A stretch of 14,444 bases of DNA from Pseudobdellovibrionaceae bacterium (GTDB lineage Bacteria > Bdellovibrionota > Bdellovibrionia > Bdellovibrionales > JAMPXM01), in the NCBI GenBank assembly GCA_016791465.1, contig JAEUWE010000207.1, positions 1 to 14,444 on the forward strand, written 5' to 3'. The notes beneath the pieces were generated by a model. The model was not told the origin of the DNA. It did no database searches and worked only from the letters and a program-made list of their open reading frames with translations. How positions within the stretch are numbered: position 1 is the first letter of the stretch; every line of letters starts with the position of its first letter. Of this stretch, positions 1 through 7,185 are shown in pieces. The position numbers and the translations under genes were made by a program.

Positions 1-1297
1 CGAGCCATCCGGAGCGCCGCTGCTCTTGTGGCCAGATATTCGGGAAGATACTTGATGCGTAAATTACAAGTCCGAGTGATTGAAAGTAGATAAGGCCTTT
101 CAGGGTTACGCTTGTCGTCGCTGTGCCTGTGGGGCTATACCAGAACAGTTCGGTGAGGCCATCTGAATAGTGCAATAGGAACAAGACAAAGAAGGACACA
201 GTGAAGGCGGCAATGGCGATAGGAAGTCGTCGGTACATGGGAACAAAAACAACGCCAACCGTCCAATCATAGAGATGGGTGGACCAGCGCTTCCACATCT
301 CAGCAGGACTTGTTGCAAGCAGCGCAAATCGACTGCCGTCCGACAGGTCATATCCAAGCCACCGACCAGAACCGACGGCCAGACGAAAAAATCCCCAAGA
401 GCATAAAGAGTAGCCCAGGCTTAGTCTAAAACAGCGCAGCACGAGTATTGAAACATCGCTTGAGTTTTCGATTGTCTGTGTTTCGCGAAACACAACTGAG
501 CAAAAGAAGTAGGCCAATAAACCCATTATTATATCGGTAAATCCAGAAATGGAATTCATGATACGCTTTTCGACCGACGTCGAGCTAAAGTCCGAAACTT
601 TAAATGGCATCATGAAAAAAAATGTTATCGGAGACAGGGCGTAGGTGATTGCTGACGGATTCTTCATGGAAAAAGGAACTCCAGTGGCCTCTTGTTCGAC
701 GACAGCAAAAGTCAGTGATCGTAAAAAAAAGATGTAAGCCGGTCCAGAGAGCAGCAGGGCTGCCAATGAGGATGGTATAGATGTCGATATCCATCTAGAC
801 AAAAATAAACCGCAGACTGTGACAATAATACTTCCAGTGATTCGAAATGCTGCGGAGTTGCGATATGTGCAGAGTAAGAACACAGCTGCGGCAAAGTAAA
901 CTGCGAGGCCTGATGTGTAAGCCGTGAGTGTTTTGTTTAGGGCAAAAAAAACGATCGTAAGAAGGGCGGTTGTGGTCGCCGACAACACTGGATTTAAGGT
1001 ACGAAATGCAAAAATGAGGGGACCTAGCGCAATCAGAAAGATCGGAAACTGCAGAACGAACTCTGGGTAAAACCGAAAAAAGTCGGGAAGACTCCTTTGA
1101 GGGAAGCAAAATCGAATGATTGGTTTGAAATGAATGAGAGAGTAGCTTGCAAAGATGGAGCTGAGGACAAGGAAAGTGAGGTGCCAATGCTTGAGAAGCT
1201 CGGAGACGCGCCGAAACCAAAGATTTGAAATCAAAGTCAGTTTATGCTCGAGCCACAATGGGCTTCCAGTTTCCAAATCAGTCAAGGCATGACTCAT
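1..1297 (-). CDS. Probable MBOAT-like multi-pass membrane acyltransferase, 3' end beyond the window
   Basis: Reading the minus strand from the ATG at 1297 gives 432 codons without a stop to the window edge, so the C-terminus is missing. Much of the product is hydrophobic, with many membrane segments. Around residues 331-345 it reads PAEMWKRWSTHLYDW, then VPMYRR at about 352-357. This matches the MBOAT core pattern (D/E-x-W-R-R-W-H-x-S-L followed by a Y-x-P segment). His376 in LLHYSDG sits where MBOAT enzymes carry their catalytic His, although the flanking residues are not the usual G-x-W-H-G. The ATG overlaps the stop of the upstream acyl carrier protein (ATGA, 1294-1297), which fixes the start and implies translational coupling. 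MBOAT proteins such as DltB transfer acyl groups to acceptors across the membrane. Here the partner is inferred to be the adjacent carrier protein. Some canonical residues differ, so the family call is good but not certain. Confidence 0.72.
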   Translation of the reverse strand, partial: MSHALTDLETGSPLWLEHKLTLISNLWFRRVSELLKHWHLTFLVLSSIFASYSLIHFKPIIRFCFPQRSLPDFFRFYPEFVLQFPIFLIALGPLIFAFRTLNPVLSATTTALLTIVFFALNKTLTAYTSGLAVYFAAAVFLLCTYRNSAAFRITGSIIVTVCGLFLSRWISTSIPSSLAALLLSGPAYIFFLRSLTFAVVEQEATGVPFSMKNPSAITYALSPITFFFMMPFKVSDFSSTSVEKRIMNSISGFTDIIMGLLAYFFCSVVFRETQTIENSSDVSILVLRCFRLSLGYSLCSWGFFRLAVGSGRWLGYDLSDGSRFALLATSPAEMWKRWSTHLYDWTVGVVFVPMYRRLPIAIAAFTVSFFVLFLLHYSDGLTELFWYSPTGTATTSVTLKGLIYFQSLGLVIYASSIFPNIWPQEQRRSGWL

Positions 1298-1533
1298 TTG
1301 TGCCCTTGTGCTGCGAGACGATCCGAAACCATTTTTGTCAGCGCATCAAGATCAATCGATTTCAAAAAAATCAACTGCGAAGATGGAACGGAAATACCAA
1401 ACTCAGATTCGACCTCATTGAGGAGAACGGCGAGTTGAAGGCTGTCGAGCTGATCTGAAATTTTCTTCGATAGGTCAATTTTTGGAAAGGTCGATTCGAG
1501 GCGCAATTTGAGACGTTTAGCGATGATGTCCAT
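1294..1533 (-). CDS. Acyl carrier protein (module A)
   Basis: This 79-residue protein has the size and pattern of a free-standing acyl/peptidyl carrier protein. The phosphopantetheine attachment motif is LDSLQ, with Ser31 as the predicted modified residue, followed by a helix LLNEVESEFGI typical of the fold. A Shine-Dalgarno GGAGG lies at 1543-1547, nine bases before the ATG. Its stop overlaps the start of the MBOAT-like gene downstream, so the two are almost surely co-translated. No adenylating enzyme is seen next to it in this transcription unit. It may be charged by the ligase at 4013-5491 or by an enzyme off the left edge. A fatty-acid-synthesis ACP is less likely given the context. Confidence 0.85.
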   Translation of the reverse strand: MDIIAKRLKLRLESTFPKIDLSKKISDQLDSLQLAVLLNEVESEFGISVPSSQLIFLKSIDLDALTKMVSDRLAAQGHK

Positions 1534-1569
1534 TCTCGTAGGCCTCCGAGTGCAAGTTGATCGACATGG

Positions 1570-1665
1570 CTAATCACGCGCTACGAGCGGACTGAAATTA
1601 GAAATTCCATTTAGCTCTATAGCGTCTAGTATACCAACACAGGCCTGGAGATCTCCGCAATTCAT
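1570..1665 (-). CDS. Candidate 31-residue small ORF or leader peptide upstream of the ACP
   Basis: A short frame begins at ATG 1665, preceded by a perfect GGAGG at 1670-1674 with four bases between, and ends in TAG at 1570. The product starts MNCGDLQACVGILDA, ends FSPLVARD and has two cysteines. I do not recognise it. The strong ribosome-binding site, the 36-base gap to the carrier protein and a promoter-like element about 30 bases upstream make it plausible as the first cistron or a leader of module A. Against it are the short length and the chance that the ribosome-binding site is fortuitous. No function is proposed. Confidence 0.35.
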   Translation of the reverse strand: MNCGDLQACVGILDAIELNGISNFSPLVARD

Positions 1666-1696
1666 TTTTCCTCCAGTCAATTGAGTACGGCAAAGG

Positions 1697-1725
1697 ATTT
1701 TGCATTGGTCACATCGGGGCGGCAA
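1697..1725 (-). promoter_or_regulatory. Candidate sigma-70-type promoter for module A
   Basis: On the minus strand TTGCCG (1725-1720) is followed after exactly 17 bases by CAAAAT (1702-1697). Each hexamer matches the consensus at four of six positions. Transcription from it would start near 1690, about 25 bases before the ATG of the candidate small ORF at 1665. It would overlap the coding region of the divergent methyltransferase if that gene began at TTG 1681, but not if it begins at ATG 1735. Prediction by eye only. Confidence 0.3.
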
Positions 1726-1734
1726 GAAACAGAA

Positions 1735-2631
1735 ATGGAGTATCGAAAAGCACGGAACCTCTGCATTCGCTTGGCTCAAACGGTCAGTGCGAAGATAGGA
1801 TGTGTTCAAGCGGCGCATCCTCAGGCTCGGTATGCTCTTGAGCAAGTCGAGCTTTTGAGGGAGATGAAAGTGGACGATTGCGGCATAGAGGCGACGGGTG
1901 TGATCGTCGAAATTACGGCGGCTCTAGCGGAGGTTTTGCCAAAGTTTATTGTTGGCGATATTGACGAAGCTGGGGCATTTGCAAGCCTTCGTGAGGTTGT
2001 TGGCCCCTTTTGGTGGGCTAGGCTAATGCAGGAACCTCCTATGCAGGATTACGCCAAGTCTTGTTTTGAGTTCACCAGAATGCTTCCACATATTAGTGGT
2101 GACGTTCTAGAGATTGGGGCCGGAGTCGGAAACTACAGTCAGTTGATTTCGAAAATTCCAAAGAAGTACTACCGGACTGATATCCAGAGATCGTTTCTTA
2201 CCGGTCAATACTCGAAAAATGAGTTTGTTTACGATTTTGATGCAAAGTCTGATTTGCGCAACCTGGATATGGTGGTTTCGGTCAACGGATTGCACTGTTC
2301 TCGCGACAAGACTAAGGCGCTGCGAAATATGTTTGAAGTGCTAAAGCCAGGTGGCGTCATTGTGCTTGCGGAGGGTGAGCCCATCGTTTCGCTCTCTGGG
2401 GAGCCCTGGGCGCTCGGCATTATTTTTTCTATTGTGAGTGGTTGGTGGGCCGTTGGCGGTTTTGAGACTCGAGAGAACTGGATTTCCTATCTGAAGGCGA
2501 GCGGGTTTGAGAGTATCGGAACTTCCCGTTTGCTTGAGTCAGCTGGGAATGGGGAGAATCAGATGCTTGATCTAGGGGGGCTCATTTGGGGATACCGAAG
2601 TAGTAAAGTCGTCAGTAGCGCATATAGATGA
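1735..2631 (+). CDS. Free-standing SAM-dependent methyltransferase, PKS C-methyltransferase-like
   Basis: From ATG 1735 the protein has 298 residues. A TTG at 1681 would add 18 residues; neither start has a clear Shine-Dalgarno, and ATG was preferred. The first 120 residues form an unrecognised helical region. Residues 124-133 are VLEIGAGVGN, the glycine-rich SAM-binding motif I, followed by YRTDI (about 146-150) with the acidic residue expected at the end of strand 2. Then comes SVNGLHCSRD (182-191) and LKPGG (203-207). The order TDI, NxLHxxRD, LKPGG resembles C-methyltransferase domains embedded in polyketide synthases, which methylate carrier-bound beta-ketoacyl chains. Between two carrier-protein modules, a role in methylating an acyl-carrier intermediate is a reasonable inference; an O- or small-molecule methyltransferase is the alternative. 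Its 3' end overlaps the convergent MBOAT gene by 20 bases. Confidence 0.75.
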   Translation: MEYRKARNLCIRLAQTVSAKIGCVQAAHPQARYALEQVELLREMKVDDCGIEATGVIVEITAALAEVLPKFIVGDIDEAGAFASLREVVGPFWWARLMQEPPMQDYAKSCFEFTRMLPHISGDVLEIGAGVGNYSQLISKIPKKYYRTDIQRSFLTGQYSKNEFVYDFDAKSDLRNLDMVVSVNGLHCSRDKTKALRNMFEVLKPGGVIVLAEGEPIVSLSGEPWALGIIFSIVSGWWAVGGFETRENWISYLKASGFESIGTSRLLESAGNGENQMLDLGGLIWGYRSSKVVSSAYR

Positions 2632-3958
2632 ATGCCTTTGAGTTATGGATGGCGTAGGCAACAGTCAGAATAGCCAGAGCTGAAGCTAGCTCTAAATGTG
2701 CTGCGGTCTTTGGCATTGTCGATTCATTTTTTGAGGTGGCCAACTTTCTGTCTATGGTCTCAGCGATCACAATTAGGATGAAAGCGAGTACAGTGATGAG
2801 TATGTCTATTGAACTGATTTGTATCGCAGTTGAAAATGACCGATGAAATCCAGCGCGCTGCGCGTTTTGCCACAGCGTCGCGATGTCTGCCATTTGGGCT
2901 GGCACAAAAGTGAGGGCACTGAGAGACATCAATATAAATGTACCGAGTACTTTAGTGACTTTCGGTATTCGCAAACGAACACCTCTTTTGCGCATCAGAA
3001 TGGCAACTGAATAGAGAGTCGTCCAATAAGTCGACCAAGCAAGATAATTCCAAGTCGGCGCATGCCAAATCCCGACAAGAATCATGACCACAAATGTAGC
3101 CAAGTGAAGGTTTTTAGTTCGAAGTGCAATAGGGTTGTAGATGAAATCTCGAAGCCATCCAACGAGCGAGATATGCCATCGGCGCCAGATATCGGGTACA
3201 TTTTCGGCAAGGTACGGCTGGTTGAAGTTGTCTATAATGTCGATTCCAAGCAGTTTCATAATTCCACGTGTGATATCAGAAAGAGAAGAAAAGTCGCAGA
3301 ACATCTGAACAAATGCGAGGCACATAAAGGCTAAAATTTCGCTGCCGCTCAATTGCAGTGAGATCTGGCGAAATTCTTCATAAGGCTTCCCGATTCGGTC
3401 GGCGACGACAAGTTTTTTGAAAATGCCAAGCGAAAGTAGATAGAGCCCTTCTGTGGCGCGGGTCGTTGACCATGCCCGATTTGCCTTGAGCTGCGGACCA
3501 AGTGTTTGCCACCGTTCGATTGGACCAAACGGGAAAAGTGCAGAGATAAGACCAAACGAAAAAACATGTTTAGGATGGATTTCTAAACTCTGCTTCTGCC
3601 TCGCGAAATCCAATAAAAGTCCGAGCATAATAATTGAAAAGTATGACACGCCAATTGGCATCGACGACTGCGTATCGGTGATTGTCCAAAGCTGCGGAAT
3701 CAATTTAAAAACAAAAAGGGGTGTGGCTCCGGCCGCGATTCCGATGAACATGGCGAGACGACGTCTCGAGAGTAGCATCGAGATTGAGGCGGTCGTGATG
3801 GCGACCAGAAAGAACAAGACGACAGTTGAGCGGAGATCAAAGTAGCTCAGTATTGCAAGTCCCGAAAGAATTGCGACGGCTGTTCTCGACCTTGCGGGAA
3901 GGTGCCAATACAAGATCAAAAAAAACCAAAGGGATACGGGAAGATAAATCGAGTACAT
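2612..3958 (-). CDS. MBOAT-family membrane-bound O-acyltransferase (DltB/AlgI-like, module B)
   Basis: This 448-residue polytopic membrane protein has the MBOAT landmarks in order: PIGVSYFS (101-108), FPFGPIERW (142-150), LGIFKKLVVAD (177-187), FCDFSSLSD (220-228) and the signature PDIWRRWHISL (255-265). GIWHAPTW (297-304) follows, with His299 as the predicted catalytic residue. The length is normal for the family. A Shine-Dalgarno AGAGGA at 3963-3968 lies four bases before the ATG. MBOAT enzymes of the DltB and AlgI type carry acyl groups through the membrane to an extracytoplasmic acceptor such as teichoic acid or a polysaccharide. With an adenylating enzyme and a carrier protein upstream on the same strand, transfer from that carrier is inferred. 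The acceptor is unknown, and no DltD-like or SGNH partner is visible here. Confidence 0.92.
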   Translation of the reverse strand: MYSIYLPVSLWFFLILYWHLPARSRTAVAILSGLAILSYFDLRSTVVLFFLVAITTASISMLLSRRRLAMFIGIAAGATPLFVFKLIPQLWTITDTQSSMPIGVSYFSIIMLGLLLDFARQKQSLEIHPKHVFSFGLISALFPFGPIERWQTLGPQLKANRAWSTTRATEGLYLLSLGIFKKLVVADRIGKPYEEFRQISLQLSGSEILAFMCLAFVQMFCDFSSLSDITRGIMKLLGIDIIDNFNQPYLAENVPDIWRRWHISLVGWLRDFIYNPIALRTKNLHLATFVVMILVGIWHAPTWNYLAWSTYWTTLYSVAILMRKRGVRLRIPKVTKVLGTFILMSLSALTFVPAQMADIATLWQNAQRAGFHRSFSTAIQISSIDILITVLAFILIVIAETIDRKLATSKNESTMPKTAAHLELASALAILTVAYAIHNSKAFIYMRY

Positions 3959-4012
3959 GTCATCCTCTGGCGGGGCAATCCTCGTGGAAGGTTTATGTGG
4001 GGAACTTATAAA

Positions 4013-5491
4013 TTACGACAGCCCGCTCTCCCACAGGGCCTTTAGAGCAAGTCGATCAATTTTCCGACTGACGGTATATGGAATACCTTTATCAAGAACG
4101 CAAAGATCATCTGGCACTTTGTATGGGGTAAGTTGCTCTTTGCAGTGACGAAGCAAATGTTTGCGGTCTAGATGTAAACCAGATGCTGCAATCACAAAAA
4201 GGCAGACGAGATTTTGTCTTGGGTCTCCTGCCACGGCGGGTTTTGAAATCGCAATCGCTTGTTCGACCGCTGGGTGAGTTAGCGCGCATAGTTCGATCTC
4301 CCGTAAGTGGAGCCGCTGATCCCAGCGCTTAATCATGTCATCGTTTCTACCGCAGAAAACATACTGTCCATCGTGATCGCGGCGGAAGAGGTCTCCGGTC
4401 CGTATCCCCCCATCGAAGGCCTTTTGTGCCGATTGAGTTGGGGCATTTAGGTATTCAAGCATTCTGCCGTCGCCGTAGTGAACAAGTTCGCCCGTTTCGT
4501 CGGTGGGGCAATCGGCACCATTCGAATCTACGATGCGTAGAGTGACATCGGGTATTGGCTCACCAAGGGATTCGATGTTTGGGTTGCGACACATAAGCGA
4601 ACGGAAGGTTTCTGTTTGCCCATATGTTTTCAGTAAGGCGCAATCTGGAAATAGCGATGCGATCTTTCGAAGCTGGACGACTGGCAGAGAGCCTCCAGAC
4701 ACTGTTAGAAACTGAAGGCCTCGGACTGGCTTCGGTGTGAGTTTCAGATACTCGCTCCATATCACAGGTGTGCCAGTGATGCCTTCAAACGGCCTTTCCT
4801 GAAGGAGATCAGCCAACTTGTTAGAAAAGGGATTAGTGTGGATTGTCAATGTAGTGCCGCTCGCGATGGCGCAGAGGAGTTGATTCAGTCCTAGATCATG
4901 CGCAAAGGAGAGAACATTGAGGATATGGAAATCTGGCTTTATATTGAAATCGCGCCTCTCACCAATAGCACGTTTGATCAAATCATTCTCGCTAAGTGCC
5001 GCAGTGAGTGGCTCTCGAGTCGAGCCAGACGTTTGAAGATACCACCCGGCGACTCGCCTGGCCCTCTCTGCCTTTAGGCCTAATCCCATCAGGCCAAATG
5101 GTAACGAAAACTCTCTGTACTTCTCAGTGGCTTGGGGGCCGAGAGCTTTCTTTATTTCATCGGCTTGTTGTTGCAGGAAAATAACGGCGTCAAAGCAACT
5201 GGTTTTTATGATCGAAGGAAGGCGACTTTGGAAGCTGCTTCGTTCGATTGTAACGCCAGCAATACTAGAGCGTAGGCAAGAGATAATGAGCGCCGCCGCT
5301 TGCACTGACCGAGGTACGGTTGCGATGACGCTTCCTCCGGATGTAATTCCTGCGAGGCCAAGAGCGGAGCTGATCGTTGCGCTCATTTGGTTGATTTCGT
5401 TCCATTGCAGTGATGAATGTGAATCAATAAGCGCAGGGCGTCGTGGTCGATCATGTGCCCACGTTTTCAGTTGGTCGCCCCAATAGCTCAC
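4013..5491 (-). CDS. AMP-forming acyl/amino-acid adenylating enzyme (DltA-like, module B)
   Basis: This 492-residue protein of the ANL superfamily activates a carboxylate with ATP and should load it on a carrier protein. Visible core motifs are A3 YLQTSGSTREP (151-161), A5 YGQTE (290-294), A7 RTGDLFRRD (364-372), A8 starting GRNDDMIKRW (381-390), and A10 PYTVSRKIDR (471-480), where Lys477 is the expected catalytic lysine. The A3 loop is atypical: the usual G-x-P-K after TSGS/TT is R-E-P-L. The start is GTG at 5491 and overlaps the stop of the carrier-protein gene (GTGA, 5488-5491), which strongly suggests that the carrier is its partner. Similar free-standing domains include DltA (D-alanine) and acyl-ACP ligases. 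The substrate cannot be read with confidence from the sequence. Confidence 0.9.
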   Translation of the reverse strand: MSYWGDQLKTWAHDRPRRPALIDSHSSLQWNEINQMSATISSALGLAGITSGGSVIATVPRSVQAAALIISCLRSSIAGVTIERSSFQSRLPSIIKTSCFDAVIFLQQQADEIKKALGPQATEKYREFSLPFGLMGLGLKAERARRVAGWYLQTSGSTREPLTAALSENDLIKRAIGERRDFNIKPDFHILNVLSFAHDLGLNQLLCAIASGTTLTIHTNPFSNKLADLLQERPFEGITGTPVIWSEYLKLTPKPVRGLQFLTVSGGSLPVVQLRKIASLFPDCALLKTYGQTETFRSLMCRNPNIESLGEPIPDVTLRIVDSNGADCPTDETGELVHYGDGRMLEYLNAPTQSAQKAFDGGIRTGDLFRRDHDGQYVFCGRNDDMIKRWDQRLHLREIELCALTHPAVEQAIAISKPAVAGDPRQNLVCLFVIAASGLHLDRKHLLRHCKEQLTPYKVPDDLCVLDKGIPYTVSRKIDRLALKALWESGLS

Positions 5492-5736
5492 TTCTGTCGT
5501 GCCTTTACAAAGGATGTAATTGCATTGATTGACCTAAAGTTTGATTCAACAAGGTCACTCGCCTCGATCGAGATGTTGTATGTTTTCTCGAGGTGAGCGA
5601 CTAAGTTGAAAATCCCAATAGAGTCTAAGACTCCGGATTCAATAAGTCCGAAGTCATCGGTTATCTCTTCTGAGATTGAACTGGCATACATCGGATCGTT
5701 GAGAAGAAAAAACCGAATATCTAAATTTGTAGCCAC
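5488..5736 (-). CDS. Acyl/peptidyl carrier protein (DltC-like, module B)
   Basis: This 82-residue carrier protein has the phosphopantetheine site in SGVLDSIGIF, with predicted Ser39, followed by LVAHLEKTYNI, the helix after the serine. It starts with GTG at 5736, and GAGGA lies at 5741-5745, four bases upstream. It is the first gene of a minus-strand unit: carrier protein, adenylating enzyme (4-base overlap), then MBOAT after 54 bases. This matches the functional trio of dlt operons, with the gene order changed. Its sequence differs clearly from the other carrier protein at 1294-1533, so the two are unlikely to be a recent duplication. Confidence 0.88.
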   Translation of the reverse strand: MATNLDIRFFLLNDPMYASSISEEITDDFGLIESGVLDSIGIFNLVAHLEKTYNISIEASDLVESNFRSINAITSFVKARQK

Positions 5737-5817
5737 GCAATCCTCGAATACGGTTTGAGATATAAAGATAACACTGATGTACTGAAGGGCGCAAAAAGAA
5801 AGGCAGATATTCCCTAT

Positions 5818-5823
5818 GGAGGA
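5818..5823 (+). promoter_or_regulatory. Shine-Dalgarno deciding the start of the GNAT gene
   Basis: GGAGGA sits immediately before two tandem ATG codons at 5824 and 5827. Spacing suits the second ATG better (three to four bases). It argues against the in-frame TTG at 5755, which has no ribosome-binding site. Confidence 0.6.
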
Positions 5824-5826
5824 ATG

Positions 5827-6282
5827 ATGTATACCACAGTTCTGATGCCGCCAATGCTCTTGAGCCCTGCCGATTCGAAGGCTTTCTTCGATCAGATTTA
5901 TGAAGATAATCTTGTGAAGATTCCGGACGCGTCATTCGCGCCGCGTCCCTCGGCACACTACGTTTTTTCTAAGGATGGTAGCGGAAGCGTTGTCGGAGGA
6001 GGGTTCGTTCAATTCAACTTCGATGTGGCGTTGATTGATGTAATCTGGGTTTCTCGCCGGGCACGACGCCTTGGATTAGGTCGTGAGATATATCGCGCGA
6101 TCGAGCGCTTGGCGGCGCAGAAGGGCATGCGCCGGGCGATCGTAAGCACGTTTGAGTTTCAGGGCGCGATTCCATTTTGGGAAAAGATGGGCTTTGAATC
6201 TTTCGCTGTGCTCTCAGACTATCCCGAGGGACAGCGGCTGATCTATTTTCAGAAGAAGATTTCGCTAGTACAGCGCGATTAA
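5827..6282 (+). CDS. GNAT-family N-acetyltransferase
   Basis: From ATG 5827 the protein has 151 residues; a frame from TTG 5755 would give 175. The acetyl-CoA binding region is clear: strand IDVIWV, then RRARRLGLGREIYRAI, matching the R/Q-x-x-G-x-G/A loop and following helix, and then the C-terminal FWEKMGFESF typical of GNAT motif B. It transfers an acyl group, usually acetyl from acetyl-CoA, to an amine. The substrate is not evident. It is divergent from the carrier-protein operon, sharing the intergenic region 5737-5826, and convergent with the desaturase gene, with the stop codons overlapping in TTAA at 6279-6282. A tailoring role in the neighbouring acyl pathway is possible but not shown. 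Confidence 0.85.
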   Translation: MYTTVLMPPMLLSPADSKAFFDQIYEDNLVKIPDASFAPRPSAHYVFSKDGSGSVVGGGFVQFNFDVALIDVIWVSRRARRLGLGREIYRAIERLAAQKGMRRAIVSTFEFQGAIPFWEKMGFESFAVLSDYPEGQRLIYFQKKISLVQRD

Positions 6283-7145
6283 GCGAGGCTCTGCTGAAAG
6301 AGATCCTTAATGGCCTGCCGATATGAGCATTTCCATAGGACGACATTACTTCGGAGCAAACTTTCGGAGAAGCGCTTCAGGTGATAGTGAGGGATGTTGG
6401 GGCGAAGGTGGTGTTCTGCATGAAAGTTAATATCGCAGGGGAGTAGAAGCCACATGTACAATTTTGAGCCTAATATCGTGCGGCTCGCGTTCGGCTGATT
6501 TGTTCTTGCGGGGCCATGCTGCAGCCCGCCCATCAGCAGTACGTAGGGTTGTGTTATAAGGACAATCGGTGCGATCCAGAAAATTAGATACTCGATCTGC
6601 AGACCAATGGTCCATGTTCCGATGCCGACGAGTAGATGAAACAAAGTGAACTGCTTGACATCGCTGCTGACGTGGAGCCTTCGATTTTTTGTCAATAGCT
6701 CGGGCCAGTCGGTGTAATACGATAGGAAGTCCTTAAGTGTTTTTAGTGATACAACAGAGCTGATTTGCTTGAGTAAAAATTGACGCATTTTCGTCGGATA
6801 AAAGTCGTAGAGGTTGCGATCTGGATCCCATTTCGCTGATCCAACGGCCGAGTGGTGCAGGAGGTGAAGGCGGCGGTATCGGCTTAGCGACATGAGTGTT
6901 GGGAATCCACATAAATATCGACCTAGCCAGTCGTTTAAAGCTCTATTTTTGTGAAGGTTGCCGTGAATGGATTCGTGACAGAGAAGTGAAAGAGCCAGCG
7001 CGCGATTAGCAATCACCACAGCAGCAATCGGATAGAGCCAGGGGGAGATGGATTGAACAGCAGCCACGCTGACGCCGATAGTTCCCCAACATGCGAAGAC
7101 GTCAAAATAGGGCCGCCAAAATTTAATCGGATATTCGTCCCTCAC
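6279..7145 (-). CDS. Membrane fatty acid desaturase / hydroxylase family protein
   Basis: This 288-residue integral membrane di-iron enzyme has the three histidine boxes of the fatty acid desaturase superfamily: HESIH (57-61), HLLHH (94-98) and HAEHH (242-246), with an additional LQH at 208-210. Hydrophobic stretches at about 16-55 and 165-208 fit membrane segments. Family members introduce double bonds or hydroxyls into acyl chains of lipids, acyl-CoA or acyl-ACP. The start is a GTG at 7145 without a clear ribosome-binding site; no other plausible start is nearby. It diverges from the deacetylase-like gene across an 89-base region containing a perfect inverted repeat. With the acyl-carrier genes next door, modification of the same acyl group is an inference. 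Confidence 0.88.
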   Translation of the reverse strand: MRDEYPIKFWRPYFDVFACWGTIGVSVAAVQSISPWLYPIAAVVIANRALALSLLCHESIHGNLHKNRALNDWLGRYLCGFPTLMSLSRYRRLHLLHHSAVGSAKWDPDRNLYDFYPTKMRQFLLKQISSVVSLKTLKDFLSYYTDWPELLTKNRRLHVSSDVKQFTLFHLLVGIGTWTIGLQIEYLIFWIAPIVLITQPYVLLMGGLQHGPARTNQPNASRTILGSKLYMWLLLPCDINFHAEHHLRPNIPHYHLKRFSESLLRSNVVLWKCSYRQAIKDLFQQSLA

Positions 7146-7185
7146 GTATCAATATTGGCAGCGAGCGATCTAATGATCTAGGACA

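Noticed and set aside
795..1220. 141-codon minus-strand open frame
   Set aside because: It lies out of frame inside the MBOAT-like gene that starts at 1297. Its product is rich in Ser, Arg, His and Cys with no fold-like pattern, as expected of a shadow frame.
1225..1458. 77-codon plus-strand open frame
   Set aside because: Antisense to the acyl carrier protein, whose motif, ribosome-binding site and overlap with the next gene are convincing. No ribosome-binding site precedes the plus frame.
1570..1845. 91-codon minus-strand frame from an upstream start
   Set aside because: Its first 60 codons are antisense to the methyltransferase. Only the last 31 codons, from the ATG with the GGAGG, were kept as a candidate.
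3453..3845. 130-codon plus-strand open frame
   Set aside because: Antisense to the canonical MBOAT gene and low in recognisable features.
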